From Methyloligella sp050110875 (GTDB lineage: Bacteria; Pseudomonadota; Alphaproteobacteria; Rhizobiales; Methyloligellaceae): DNA of 64,000 bases. The DNA lies in NCBI GenBank assembly GCA_050110875.1, contig CP188828.1, positions 496,001 to 560,000 on the forward strand, written 5' to 3'. The notes beneath the pieces are model-generated. The model saw only the letters and a program-made list of their open reading frames with translations. It did not search any database and was not told where the DNA came from. The position numbers and the translations under genes are program-made. This document shows, piece after piece, positions 25,797 to 34,337 of this stretch. The stretch's first letter is position 1. Every line of letters begins with the position of its first letter.

Positions 25797-26567
25797 TTAG
25801 CCGTCGAGCGTCTTTTGCAACTGCTCGCAAGTCGGCTGATGGGTGAAGTCGAGGCAGAGCGGAGTCACCGAAATGGCGTTTCTCTGAACCGCCCAAATGT
25901 CGGTTCCCTCCGGCGGCTCGGACATGTGGCGACTGATGCCGATCCAGTAATAGGCCCTGCCGCGGGTATCCATGCGGTCGTCGATGTTGAGCAGATCGGG
26001 ATCCCGCTGCCCCTGGCGGGTGACCGCCATGCCGGTCACCTCGTCAGGCCGGCAGTCGGGGAAGTTCACGTTGAGCAGGATGCCGCGCGACCATTCGGAG
26101 TCCAAGAGCTGCTTGACCAGCTTCGCACCATGGGCGAGCGGCGTTTCCCAGATGGGAACCCCCTGCTCCATGGGACCGGTGACGAGGCTCAAGGCGACGG
26201 AGCGGATACCGAGCAGCGTGCCTTCGATGGCGCCGGCGACGGTGCCGGAATAAGTCACGTCGTCGGCGAGGTTCTGGCCCCGATTCACGCCGGACAGGAT
26301 GAGATCCGGCGGATGGTCCAACAGGAGCGAACGCACCGCCATGATGACGCAATCGGTCGGCGTGCCCTTCACGGCGTAGCGCTGCTTGCCGACCTCGCGC
26401 ATGCGCAAAGGCTCGGCCAAGGTGAGCGAATGGGACGCGCCGCTATTGTCGGTCTCCGGCGCGACGATCCAGACGTCGTCGGAGATCTCGCGGGCGATCT
26501 CTTCCAGCACCTCCAATCCCGGGGCCTCGATTCCGTCGTCATTGGTGAGAACGATTCTCATGGTCAC
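25797..26567 (-). CDS. surE: 5'-nucleotidase SurE
   Basis: SurE (256 aa) removes phosphate from nucleoside 5'-monophosphates and some exopolyphosphate in a metal-dependent way. The metal site is the N-terminal ILTNDDGIEAPGL with the D-D pair at residues 9-10; S43 lies in NSGASHSLT, and N95 in SGVNRGQNLADDVTYSGTVA. Normal length. It sits 42 bp downstream of serS and upstream of pcm on the same strand. Confidence 0.96.
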   Translation of the reverse strand: MTMRIVLTNDDGIEAPGLEVLEEIAREISDDVWIVAPETDNSGASHSLTLAEPLRMREVGKQRYAVKGTPTDCVIMAVRSLLLDHPPDLILSGVNRGQNLADDVTYSGTVAGAIEGTLLGIRSVALSLVTGPMEQGVPIWETPLAHGAKLVKQLLDSEWSRGILLNVNFPDCRPDEVTGMAVTRQGQRDPDLLNIDDRMDTRGRAYYWIGISRHMSEPPEGTDIWAVQRNAISVTPLCLDFTHQPTCEQLQKTLDG

Positions 26568-26609
26568 CTGCTGTTCCGTGTTTTTTGCCCGCCCTCGCGC
26601 CTGGGAACC

Positions 26610-27935
26610 TCAACGCTTGGGCGGTTCGATTCTTTCCATGCCGCCCATATAGGGCTTCAGCACGTCGGGAATGCGAATGCCGCCGTCTTCGTCCTGGTAG
26701 TTCTCCATGACGGCGATGAGCGCGCGGCCCACGGCGACGCCGGAGCCGTTCAGGGTATGGACGAGCCGGTTCTCCTTGGCGTCCTTGACCTTGTAGCGGG
26801 CGTTCATGCGGCGGGCCTGGAAATCGCCGCAGACCGAGCAGGAGGAAATTTCGCGATAGGTGTCCTGCCCCGGCAGCCAGACCTCGATGTCGTAGGTCTT
26901 CCGCGCGGAGAAGCCCATGTCGCCGGTGGAGAGCGTGACGACCCGGTATGGCAGGCCAAGGCGCTGCAGCACGATCTCGGCGCAGCCGGTCATGCGCTCA
27001 AGCTCGTCGAGAGACTGATCCGGCGTCGTGATGGACACCATCTCGACCTTGGAGAATTGGTGCTGGCGGATCATGCCTCTTGTGTCGCGGCCCGCCGCGC
27101 CCGCCTCTGCCCGGAAGCACGGCGTGAAGGCGGTGACTCGCTTGGGAAGCGTATCCTCCGGCACGATCTCCTCGCGGACCAGATTGGTGAGCGGGACTTC
27201 GGCGGTGGGGATGAGCCAGAGGCGCCCGGCCTCCTCCTCTTCGCCGTCATCGAGCCGAACAGCGGCGAACTGATCTTCCTCGAATTTCGGCAACTGACCC
27301 GTGCCGAACATTGTGTCGTCGCGGACGAGAAGCGGCGGCGCGACTTCGGTATAGCCGTGCTCGCTGGTGTGGAGGTCGAGCATGAAGTGGCCGAGGGCCC
27401 GCTCCAGCCTGGCGAGCGCGCCCTGCAGCACGACGAAGCGGGCGCCGGACATCTTGGCGGCGGTCTCGAAATCCATCAGGCCGAGCGCTTCGCCGAGCTC
27501 GAAATGCTGCTTCGCATCGAAGCTTAGCGTGGGCAACTCGCCCCATTTGCGAATCTCGACATTGGCGTCCTCGTCCGGACCAACCGGCACGTCGTCGAGG
27601 GGCATGTTGGGGATGCCGGCCAGCAGGTCGCGCAGCTCCGCATCGATGGCGCGCTCGGCCGCCTCGCCTGCCTGAACGTCTTCCTTCAGGCCGGCGACCT
27701 CGTCCATGAGCTGTTGGGCGCGCGTCTCGTCCTTGGCCTGCTTGGCCTTGCCGATCTCCTTGGAGGCGGCGTTGCGGCGCTCCTGGGCCTCCTGCAATTT
27801 CTGAATCGTCTCACGCCGTTGTTCGTCCAGCTTGAGGATTTGATTCAACTGGGCTTGGGGGTCGTCGAAGCCGCGATCGGCGAGACCTTTGACGAAGGCG
27901 TCGGGATGATCGCGAATCCATCTGATATCGAGCAC
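26610..27935 (-). CDS. serS: Seryl-tRNA synthetase
   Basis: SerRS (441 aa), class II. GTG at 27935 (then LDIRWIRDHPDAF) is chosen as start because homologues begin there and AGGG is 6 nt upstream; the open frame to 28001 has no support. The N-terminal helical hairpin that grips the tRNA-Ser variable arm spans ~30-105. The class II core includes motif 2 with PCFRAEAGAAGRDTRGMIRQHQF and motif 3 near the C-terminus (NGSGVAVGRALIAVMEN). Followed closely by surE. Confidence 0.96.
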   Translation of the reverse strand: MLDIRWIRDHPDAFVKGLADRGFDDPQAQLNQILKLDEQRRETIQKLQEAQERRNAASKEIGKAKQAKDETRAQQLMDEVAGLKEDVQAGEAAERAIDAELRDLLAGIPNMPLDDVPVGPDEDANVEIRKWGELPTLSFDAKQHFELGEALGLMDFETAAKMSGARFVVLQGALARLERALGHFMLDLHTSEHGYTEVAPPLLVRDDTMFGTGQLPKFEEDQFAAVRLDDGEEEEAGRLWLIPTAEVPLTNLVREEIVPEDTLPKRVTAFTPCFRAEAGAAGRDTRGMIRQHQFSKVEMVSITTPDQSLDELERMTGCAEIVLQRLGLPYRVVTLSTGDMGFSARKTYDIEVWLPGQDTYREISSCSVCGDFQARRMNARYKVKDAKENRLVHTLNGSGVAVGRALIAVMENYQDEDGGIRIPDVLKPYMGGMERIEPPKR

Positions 27936-27959
27936 GGGGAACCCTGTTCTTTTGCCGCT

Positions 27960-28280
27960 GAAAGACGCCTCCCCTATAAGCCGCCCGCCGCGCTTTGTCA
28001 TGGGGGTGGCCTTCTTGTGACTCCGTCATGCCCGGGTTCGCCCCGGGCATCCAGAGTCGCAAGCTCCATTGCCTTTAGCCCTGGATTGCCGGGTCAGGTC
28101 CGGCAATGACGTGGAAAGTGTGGCTGGGGCCCGCCTGGTTCGAGACGCGGGCTGCGCCCGCCCTCACCATCAGGAGAAACGCGGGTGCATGTGGCCCCTT
28201 GAGCCGCGAGCACTGAGCCTCGCCTCACCCTGAGGGGGCCGAAGGCCCATCTCGAAGGGTGCAGGCCCGCAAGCGTGCCA
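27960..28280. repeat. Dispersed repeats between tatC and serS
   Basis: The 356-bp gap holds two blocks. At 28020-28110 are CCCGGGTTCGCCCCGGGC and TTGCCGGGTCAGGTCCGGCAA palindromes. At 28128-28265 is an inverted, near-identical copy of the repeat pair at 8089-8232, with GGTTCGAGACGCGGGC and CTCACCCTGAGGGGGCCG. No gene is seen; the serS promoter or leader may be here, but no motif is clear. Confidence 0.7.
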
Positions 28281-28291
28281 AGGGCGAGCCT

Positions 28292-29098
28292 CTACTCGTC
28301 TTCGGTCTTTTCGTCGTCATCGTTCGCCTTGGCGCGCTTCTTCTCGGCGATGGAGACGGCGAAGACGGAAAGCTCGTAAAGCAGGATGGTCGGGATCCAG
28401 AGCGCGAGCTGGCTGATGGGATCGGGCGGGGTCAGCACGGCGGCGATGACCACCAGCACCATGATGGCGTGGCGGCGGTATTTCCTCAGCCAGTCGGCGG
28501 TGATGATGCCGGCGCGGGCCAGCAGGGTGAGCACCACGGGAAGCTGGAAGCAGACGCCGAAGGCGAGGATCAGCGTCATGATCAGGCTCAGATATTCGCT
28601 GACCTTGGCGGTGAGCGCGATCTTCACCCCGTCCTCCCCGGTCTGCTGCATGGAGAGGAAGAAGGTCATGGCGAGCGGCATGGCGACGAAATAGACCAGC
28701 GCCGCGCCGATCAGAAACAGCACCGGGGTCGCCGCCAGGAAGGGCAGGAAGGCCTTGCGTTCGTTCTTGTAAAGGCCCGGCGCCACGAACATGTAGAGCT
28801 GGCTGGCGATCACCGGAAAGGCGATGAAGACGGCGCCGAACAGGGCGAGCTTCATCTCGGTGAAGAAGAACTCCTGGGGCGCCGTGTAGATCATCTCGAT
28901 GGGCGTATCGACGCCCGCCGCCCAGCGATACGGCCAAAGCAGGAGATTGTAGATCTGCTTGGCGAAGGCGAAGCAGAGGACGAAGGCGGCGGCCACGGCC
29001 AGGATGGACCAGAGCAGGCGGCGCCTGAGCTCGATCAGATGGTCCATGAGCGGCGCCTTGCTGGACTCGATCTCGTCCTCGTCGTCCCGATCGCTCAC
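28292..29098 (-). CDS. tatC: Sec-independent protein translocase TatC
   Basis: TatC (268 aa) binds the twin-arginine signal and with TatB forms the receptor. The N-terminal APLMDHLIELRRRLL block and six TM helices are present. FFTEMKLALFGAVFIAFPVIASQLYMFVAPGLYKNER contains the conserved periplasmic F and the YxFxxPGL region. The ATG overlaps the tatB stop by 4 bp, implying translational coupling. Confidence 0.96.
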   Translation of the reverse strand: MSDRDDEDEIESSKAPLMDHLIELRRRLLWSILAVAAAFVLCFAFAKQIYNLLLWPYRWAAGVDTPIEMIYTAPQEFFFTEMKLALFGAVFIAFPVIASQLYMFVAPGLYKNERKAFLPFLAATPVLFLIGAALVYFVAMPLAMTFFLSMQQTGEDGVKIALTAKVSEYLSLIMTLILAFGVCFQLPVVLTLLARAGIITADWLRKYRRHAIMVLVVIAAVLTPPDPISQLALWIPTILLYELSVFAVSIAEKKRAKANDDDEKTEDE

Positions 29099-29691
29099 GA
29101 GGACCGCTCCTTGCTCGTGCCTTTACCACGGGCGGCGGACGAGGGGCGCTTGCGCGCCGCGGGCTTTGCCTTGCTCGCGGTCTTTGTCTTGCTCGTGGAT
29201 TTTGCGCCTGTGGATTTGGCGGCCGTCTTCGCGCTCGCAGAAGTAGAGGTCTTCGGCTGCCGCTTCGCGGTGGACGCCGCTTTGGATTTCGATCCTGCGG
29301 CGGTTTTGGCGCGGGATGCCGTCCCAGCGCGCGGGGAGGACTTCTTGGAGGCGCTCTTCGATGCCGCCGTGGCGTTTTCCGAGGGTGCTTCCGCAGTCTC
29401 CGTCTGCCGGTTCTGGGGATGCGCCCTCGCCTCCTCGGGCACGGGCAGCATGGGCGGGCCCTTGACCCGCTCGGGCATCTCGACCGCCTCCTGATAGCGG
29501 CGCTGCATCTCCTCCAGCTCCGCATCGGTCATGACCTGATCGAATTGGCGCTGAAAGTCGCTCGCCATGCGGCGGACCTTGCCGGCGTAGTGACCGAAGG
29601 TGCGCATCAGCCGCGGCAGATCTTTCGGCCCTACCACCACAATGGCCACCACGGCGATGACCAGAAGCTCGAGCCAGCCGATGTCGAACAT
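29095..29691 (-). CDS. tatB: Sec-independent protein translocase TatB
   Basis: TatB (198 aa). MFDIGWLELLVIAVVAIVVV is the TM helix with the TatB-typical glutamate at position 8, followed by GPKDLPRLMRTFGHYAGKVRR, the hinge and amphipathic helix. The last ~110 residues are a Lys/Ala/Ser-rich low-complexity tail (SKTKTASKAKPAARK), longer than in enterobacteria but common in Alphaproteobacteria. 59 bp after tatA. Confidence 0.94.
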   Translation of the reverse strand: MFDIGWLELLVIAVVAIVVVGPKDLPRLMRTFGHYAGKVRRMASDFQRQFDQVMTDAELEEMQRRYQEAVEMPERVKGPPMLPVPEEARAHPQNRQTETAEAPSENATAASKSASKKSSPRAGTASRAKTAAGSKSKAASTAKRQPKTSTSASAKTAAKSTGAKSTSKTKTASKAKPAARKRPSSAARGKGTSKERSS

Positions 29692-29750
29692 GAGTGCTGT
29701 CTTACACGCTCACGGCGCGGGTCGGCGCCGTGTTCCGCCCAGAGGAGGCT

Positions 29751-30113
29751 TTAACTGGATTTGCTTCTGCCGCTGCTCGCCTTTCGGGTGCCCGCAGGCT
29801 TGCGAGCGCCGGAGGTCTTACGGGCAGCAGGCTTCGCCGCCGCTTTCGTGGCCGATCGGGTGGCCGTCTTCTTCGCCGGTTTCGGCTGAGGCGGCGGCTC
29901 TACCGGCTGATGTTCCAGCGTGCGAGGCTCGGCCTGCGCGATTTTCCGCGCCTCCGTGTCCTCCTCCATCTCCTTGTCGTCATCGGCGAGTCCTTGCTTG
30001 AAGCTCTTGATGCCTTTGGCGACATCGCCCATCAGGTCCGAGATCTTGTTCCGGCCGAAGAGCAGGATGAAGACCACCAAGACGATCAAAATGTGAGACC
30101 AGCTTAGTCCCAT
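29751..30113 (-). CDS. tatA: Sec-independent protein translocase TatA
   Basis: TatA (120 aa) forms the transport pore oligomer. MGLSWSHILIVLVVFILLFG carries the TM helix, then RNKISDLMGDVAKGIKSFKQGL is the hinge and amphipathic helix. The tail is Lys/Arg/Ala-rich and unusually long. ATG at 30113 has AGAGG 6 nt upstream; the frame to 30134 is not needed. First gene of tatABC. A Tat substrate candidate in this window is MsrB at 51154-51648. Confidence 0.93.
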   Translation of the reverse strand: MGLSWSHILIVLVVFILLFGRNKISDLMGDVAKGIKSFKQGLADDDKEMEEDTEARKIAQAEPRTLEHQPVEPPPQPKPAKKTATRSATKAAAKPAARKTSGARKPAGTRKASSGRSKSS

Positions 30114-30204
30114 GAAGGACCTCTCGATTCGCAAACTTTGTTAGGGCAGGGGAAGTTTTCCGCACTATGGCAGGAAAGACGTTTCACCCGCAAGCACGCT
30201 CAGC

Positions 30205-31371
30205 CTACCCTTTCGGAGTATCTCCGGTCTCTGCGGCAAAGACGAGCGGATCGCCATTCACCACGGCGATGCCGACCTCCGTTCCCGGCGGCGGGACCGG
30301 GTTCTCGGTGCGGGCAAAAACGGAACGGTCCAGCCCCGCGACGGCGATCTCGATCAGCACGGCGTCGCCGAGAAAGCGGATATCGACCATCCGGCCCGGC
30401 GTTCCCTCGCCAGCGGGCAGCAGTTTCAGATCGCGCTGACGGATGCAGACCAAAACTTCGGCACCCTCGGCATATCCCTGGGCCGGAAAGTTGCCGAGGG
30501 ACGACTCGGCCCGTCCAGAGACGATCTTGGCGGGGATCTCGTTCAGATCGGAGAAGAAGCGAGCGGCGAAGATCTCCTTCGGCGCGGTATAGAGTTCTTC
30601 CGCGGAGCCCACCTGCACCAGCCGGCCGCGGCGCATGAGGGCGATGCGGTCGCCCATGCGCATGGCTTCCTCGCTGTCATGGGTGACCACGATGGCGGTG
30701 GCCTTGGTCTCGTGCAGGACGGCAAGGGTATCCTCGCGCATCCGGTCGCGCAGGCGGGAATCGAGGCCGGAGAACGGCTCGTCCATGAGCAGCACGCCGG
30801 GCCTCGGCGCGATGGCGCGGGCGAGCGCAACGCGCTGCTGCTCGCCGCCGGAAAGGATGTGGGGATACTGTCCCGCATAGGAGGCAAGCCCCACGCGCTC
30901 CAGGGCCAACAGGGCCTCGCGCCTGGCTTCGGAACGGCCGAGATCGCGCAGGCCGTAAGCGACATTCTGCAAGACGGTGAGATGGGGAAACAGGGCGTAG
31001 TCCTGAAACATCAGGCCGATGCCGCGCTTCTCCGGGAGCACGAACCGGCTGGGACCGGTGACCTCCTCACCGTCGAGCAGCACGCGGCCGCGACTCGGAC
31101 GCTCCACCCCGGCAGCGATGCGCAGAAGCGTGGTCTTGCCGCAGCCGGAAGGTCCAAGCAAACAGAGGATCTCCCCGGCGGGAATTTCCAGGTCGATGTC
31201 CTGGAGCACGGGCTGATCGTCGAAGGCGCGGCCGATGCCTTGGAACGCGAGCGGCTTTGCGAAACTGACGCCGGCCTTCGGTGTAACAGCGCCGGGCGGG
31301 CGCCCCTTCCGCTGGTCGCTGCCGTTGCGCCGACGGAGAGCCAGACGCGGCGCTTTCAGGAACTCAATCAC
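30205..31371 (-). CDS. ABC transporter ATPase, ferric-iron (FbpC)-like, orphan
   Basis: A 388-aa ABC ATP-binding subunit of the CUT1/FbpC-PotA type. Walker A GPSGCGKTT (about residues 73-81), signature LSGGEQQRVALARA (~169-182), Walker B VLLMDEPFSGLD (~188-199), H-loop VVTHDSEEA. A C-terminal regulatory OB-like domain (~290-388) contains LVCIRQRDLKLLPAGEG. The substrate is uncertain; FbpC-type iron importers have the same layout. No permease or binding protein gene is near. Start GTG 31371 lacks a ribosome site, and the first ~35 residues are basic and low complexity, so a later start is possible. Confidence 0.85.
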   Translation of the reverse strand: MIEFLKAPRLALRRRNGSDQRKGRPPGAVTPKAGVSFAKPLAFQGIGRAFDDQPVLQDIDLEIPAGEILCLLGPSGCGKTTLLRIAAGVERPSRGRVLLDGEEVTGPSRFVLPEKRGIGLMFQDYALFPHLTVLQNVAYGLRDLGRSEARREALLALERVGLASYAGQYPHILSGGEQQRVALARAIAPRPGVLLMDEPFSGLDSRLRDRMREDTLAVLHETKATAIVVTHDSEEAMRMGDRIALMRRGRLVQVGSAEELYTAPKEIFAARFFSDLNEIPAKIVSGRAESSLGNFPAQGYAEGAEVLVCIRQRDLKLLPAGEGTPGRMVDIRFLGDAVLIEIAVAGLDRSVFARTENPVPPPGTEVGIAVVNGDPLVFAAETGDTPKG

Positions 31372-31415
31372 TGGGACTCAAACATTCGCTTCAGCCGCCG
31401 GCCTGAACGGGCCGA

Positions 31416-32276
31416 TCAGCCGCTCCCGCTTCGCTCCGGGTCGGTCTCGTCCTCGAATACCGTCTCAGCGGCTTCACTGTCGCCATCCGCTTCGCCGGTG
31501 ACATCGTCGGAGTGGTCCGCCGTATCTTCAGCCTCGTCGCGGTATTCCTCCTCTTCCTCGTCCTCCAGCGGGTCTTCGTCCTCGCGGAGATCGGCCGCAT
31601 CGTTGGGCGTCGGCATGCCGAAGCCCGGCGGCAGGCTGGAATCGAGCAGTCCGGCCCCTTTCAGCTCGGCGAGGCCGGGCAGGTCCTCGATGCAATCGAA
31701 GCCGAAGTGCTCCAGGAAATAAGGCGTCGTGCCATAGGTCACCGGGCGGCCGGGCGCACGCCGGCGGCCGCGGAGCTTGATCCATCCTGTCTCCAGCAGC
31801 ACGTCGAGGGTGCCCTTGGAGATGCTGACGCCGCGGATTTCTTCGATCTCGGCCCGGGTGACGGGCTGGTGATAGGCGATGATGGCAAGGGTCTCCAGGG
31901 CCGCGCGGGACAGGCGGCGCTGCTCGACCGCTTCGCGCTCCAGCAGGAAGGCGAGATCCTCCGCCGTGCGGAAGGCCCATTTGCCGGCGACGCGGACAAG
32001 GTTCACGCCTCGGCCGGCGTAAAGCCCCTGCAACTCGTCCAGCAACGCGCCGACATCCTCGTCGGCAGCGAAATGCCGGCCCAGGGTCGCCTCGTCCAAC
32101 GGTTCGCTGGCGGCGAACAGCAAGGCCTCCACGATGCGCAGCTTCTCGCGCCGGTCGGCGGAGGGAAGCGACGTCACATTGGAGGGGAACGGCAGAGGCA
32201 AGCCCAGCTCGGGCCGGCCCGCGTCATGTTCCTCTTCTTCCACCTTGGCTGCTCTTTCCAGGTTCTCGATTGTCAT
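31416..32276 (-). CDS. scpB: Segregation and condensation protein B
   Basis: ScpB (286 aa), a winged-helix partner of ScpA in the SMC condensin. LRIVEALLFAASEPLDEATL begins the first winged helix (~residue 40), and the second has ALETLAIIAYHQPVTRAEIEEIRGVS, the family signature. The acidic C-terminal tail (DEDPLEDEEEEEYRDEAED) is lineage-specific. ATG at 32276 (MTIENLER) is preferred over the long upstream frame, which overlaps scpA. It is 22 bp after scpA. Confidence 0.94.
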   Translation of the reverse strand: MTIENLERAAKVEEEEHDAGRPELGLPLPFPSNVTSLPSADRREKLRIVEALLFAASEPLDEATLGRHFAADEDVGALLDELQGLYAGRGVNLVRVAGKWAFRTAEDLAFLLEREAVEQRRLSRAALETLAIIAYHQPVTRAEIEEIRGVSISKGTLDVLLETGWIKLRGRRRAPGRPVTYGTTPYFLEHFGFDCIEDLPGLAELKGAGLLDSSLPPGFGMPTPNDAADLREDEDPLEDEEEEEYRDEAEDTADHSDDVTGEADGDSEAAETVFEDETDPERSGSG

Positions 32277-32298
32277 CGGCGACCTCGTTCTTGTGTTT

Positions 32299-33237
32299 CT
32301 AGAGCGTCTCTTCGGCAGTCTCGTGGCGCCCGGTCTCCTCGCGCCGCCGCACCAAAAGGGGCGCGAACACTTTCGACTGTCGGAGCTCGACGGCGCCTTC
32401 CCGGGCCATCTCGAGACTCGCATTCAAACCGCTGGCAAGCGCCGTCCGCCGCAATTCCGGCTCGACCAGGAACTCGGCGAAAAGATCGTCCAGGGGCGCC
32501 CAATCGACGGACATGCCGAGCAAGCGTTCCAGCTCGCTGCGCGCCTCCTTGATGGACCACACCGTGCGCTTCTTCACGTTGAAGCTGCGCACGGAATTGC
32601 GCTGGCGCTGCTGAGCGTAGGCCTTCAGGAGATCGTAGACGTTGGCGTCGTAGATCGAGCGCCGCAAAACCCGGACCGGCTCGGGATCGCCGCGGCGGAA
32701 GACGTCGCGGCCGAGCCGTTTGCGGTTCATGAGCTTGGCGGCGGCCTCCCGCATGGCGTCGAGGCGCTTCAGCCGGAACTGCAGCATCAGCGCCATCTCC
32801 TCGCCGCTCGGCCCTTCCTCGTCCTCCTCCTCTTCGGGGAGCAGGAGCTTCGACTTGATGAAGGTGAGCCAGGCGGCCATGACGAGATAATCGGCGGCGA
32901 GCTCGAGCCGCAGCTTTCGCGCATCCTCGATGAAGGTCAGATATTGCTGGGCGAGAGCCAGGACGGAGATCTTGGAGAGATCGACCTTCTGAGTGCGCGC
33001 CATGGCGAGCAGCAGGTCGAGCGGGCCTTCGAAGCCCTCGACATCGACCACCAGCGCCTCGTTGGGGTCGCTCTCGCGCAAGGGATCGTCGCCCCAGTCC
33101 GCGTAATCGTTGGCTGCGTCAGAGGGAGTGGCCTGAGTCGCTTCGTCCGCCGCCGCTTGCTTCGCCGTATCGGCATCCGCCGTTGCGTCGGCCTGCTTAC
33201 CGGTCTCGTCCTCTGGCGTGTTCTCGTCTGCCATCAT
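32299..33237 (-). CDS. scpA: Segregation and condensation protein A
   Basis: ScpA (312 aa), the kleisin that bridges SMC heads for chromosome condensation. The N-terminal VDVEGFEGPLDLLLAMARTQKVDLSKISVLALAQQYL block (~residues 68-104) is the kleisin signature. The C-terminal winged helix contains RSFNVKKRTVWSIKEARSELERLLG. The first 60 residues are Ala/Asp/Thr-rich. The start ATG abuts the nagZ stop with no gap, so translation is coupled. Confidence 0.95.
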   Translation of the reverse strand: MMADENTPEDETGKQADATADADTAKQAAADEATQATPSDAANDYADWGDDPLRESDPNEALVVDVEGFEGPLDLLLAMARTQKVDLSKISVLALAQQYLTFIEDARKLRLELAADYLVMAAWLTFIKSKLLLPEEEEDEEGPSGEEMALMLQFRLKRLDAMREAAAKLMNRKRLGRDVFRRGDPEPVRVLRRSIYDANVYDLLKAYAQQRQRNSVRSFNVKKRTVWSIKEARSELERLLGMSVDWAPLDDLFAEFLVEPELRRTALASGLNASLEMAREGAVELRQSKVFAPLLVRRREETGRHETAEETL

Positions 33238-34269
33238 CTACCCTTCCGCCCAGACGATCGGGGTCCCTTCGACCTGGGCCAGCAGGGCGAGCGCCTCCCG
33301 ATGATCGAAAGGCTCCGGCGCGTGAAGGCACGCAATGGCGCGATCGAAGCGGGCTTTCGGCTCATCGATCAGCGCGGGCACGGCGGCGGCCACCTCCTCC
33401 ATCTCGGAAAGCTTGCCGCTGCAATGGAGCGCGACATCGCAGCCAGCGGCGATCACCGCGGCGGCCTTGTCCGCCATGGTGCCAGAAAGCGCCTTCATAC
33501 CGAGATCGTCACACATCACGAGCCCTTGGAGCCCAATCGTTTGGCGAATCACTTTGCCCATTATAACGGGCGAGATGCTGGCTGGCCGTTCGGAATCAAG
33601 GGCCGGCAGAAGCACATGAGCCGTCATGGCGAGCGGCGCATCCTTCAAGGCCTGGAACGGCTTGAAATCCACCGCGGCCAGCTCTGCCTCGCTCGCCTCG
33701 ATCTTGGGCAGCGAGAGATGGCTGTCGGCCTTGGCGCGGCCATGGCCAGGCACGTGCTTGATCACCGGCAGCACGCCGCCGGCCAAGTAGCCGTCCATCA
33801 CGGCGCGGCCGAGGATGGCGATGGTTTCCGGATCGGCGCCATAGGCGCGATCGCCGATGATCTTGTGGGCGCCAGGCTGAGGCACGTCGAGGACCGGTGC
33901 GCAGTCGGTGTTGATACCGAGCCCATAGAGCTGGTGCGCGATCAGCCGCGCGCCGTAGAAGGCGGCGCGTTTGCCGGCCTCCGCATCCTTCGCGAATAGG
34001 TCGCCATAAGCCCGCGCGGGCGGCATTTGCGGCCAACGGGGGGGCTTCAGGCGCTGCACCCTGCCGCCTTCCTGATCGATCAGGACGAGGACGTCCTCGC
34101 TGCCGACCGCCTGCTTGAAGCTATCGGTCAGCGCACGGATCTGATCCGGCGTCTCGCAATTGCGGGCGAACAGAATCAGACCGCAGGGGCGGCTTCTTGC
34201 GAAGAAGCTACGTTCGGCCTCGCTCAAGGAGAGGCCCGCGCAGCTTGCGATGAAGGCTTGGAGTGCCAT
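33238..34269 (-). CDS. nagZ: Beta-N-acetylhexosaminidase (GH3)
   Basis: NagZ (343 aa), a cytoplasmic GH3 enzyme removing N-acetylglucosamine from recycled muropeptides. CGLILFARNCETPDQIRAL and LIDQEGGRVQRLKPP form the substrate loop. The KHVPGHGRAKADSHLSLP motif supplies the general acid His and its Asp (about residues 168-185). The nucleophile Asp is in LVMCDDLGMKAL. It lies between the SPOR gene and scpA in the conserved alphaproteobacterial order. Confidence 0.95.
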   Translation of the reverse strand: MALQAFIASCAGLSLSEAERSFFARSRPCGLILFARNCETPDQIRALTDSFKQAVGSEDVLVLIDQEGGRVQRLKPPRWPQMPPARAYGDLFAKDAEAGKRAAFYGARLIAHQLYGLGINTDCAPVLDVPQPGAHKIIGDRAYGADPETIAILGRAVMDGYLAGGVLPVIKHVPGHGRAKADSHLSLPKIEASEAELAAVDFKPFQALKDAPLAMTAHVLLPALDSERPASISPVIMGKVIRQTIGLQGLVMCDDLGMKALSGTMADKAAAVIAAGCDVALHCSGKLSEMEEVAAAVPALIDEPKARFDRAIACLHAPEPFDHREALALLAQVEGTPIVWAEG

Positions 34270-34337
34270 GGATGCGGGCTATCCGGGGTGGCTGACCCCG
34301 TCAAGCCCGCTTTTTGGCTCTCTGGACGATATCGGCG

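Noticed and set aside
26550..26577. EcfG-like GGAAC...CGTT on the minus strand at the surE start
   Set aside because: The spacer is 18 nt, the -10 box lies inside the coding sequence, and surE is in a housekeeping operon.
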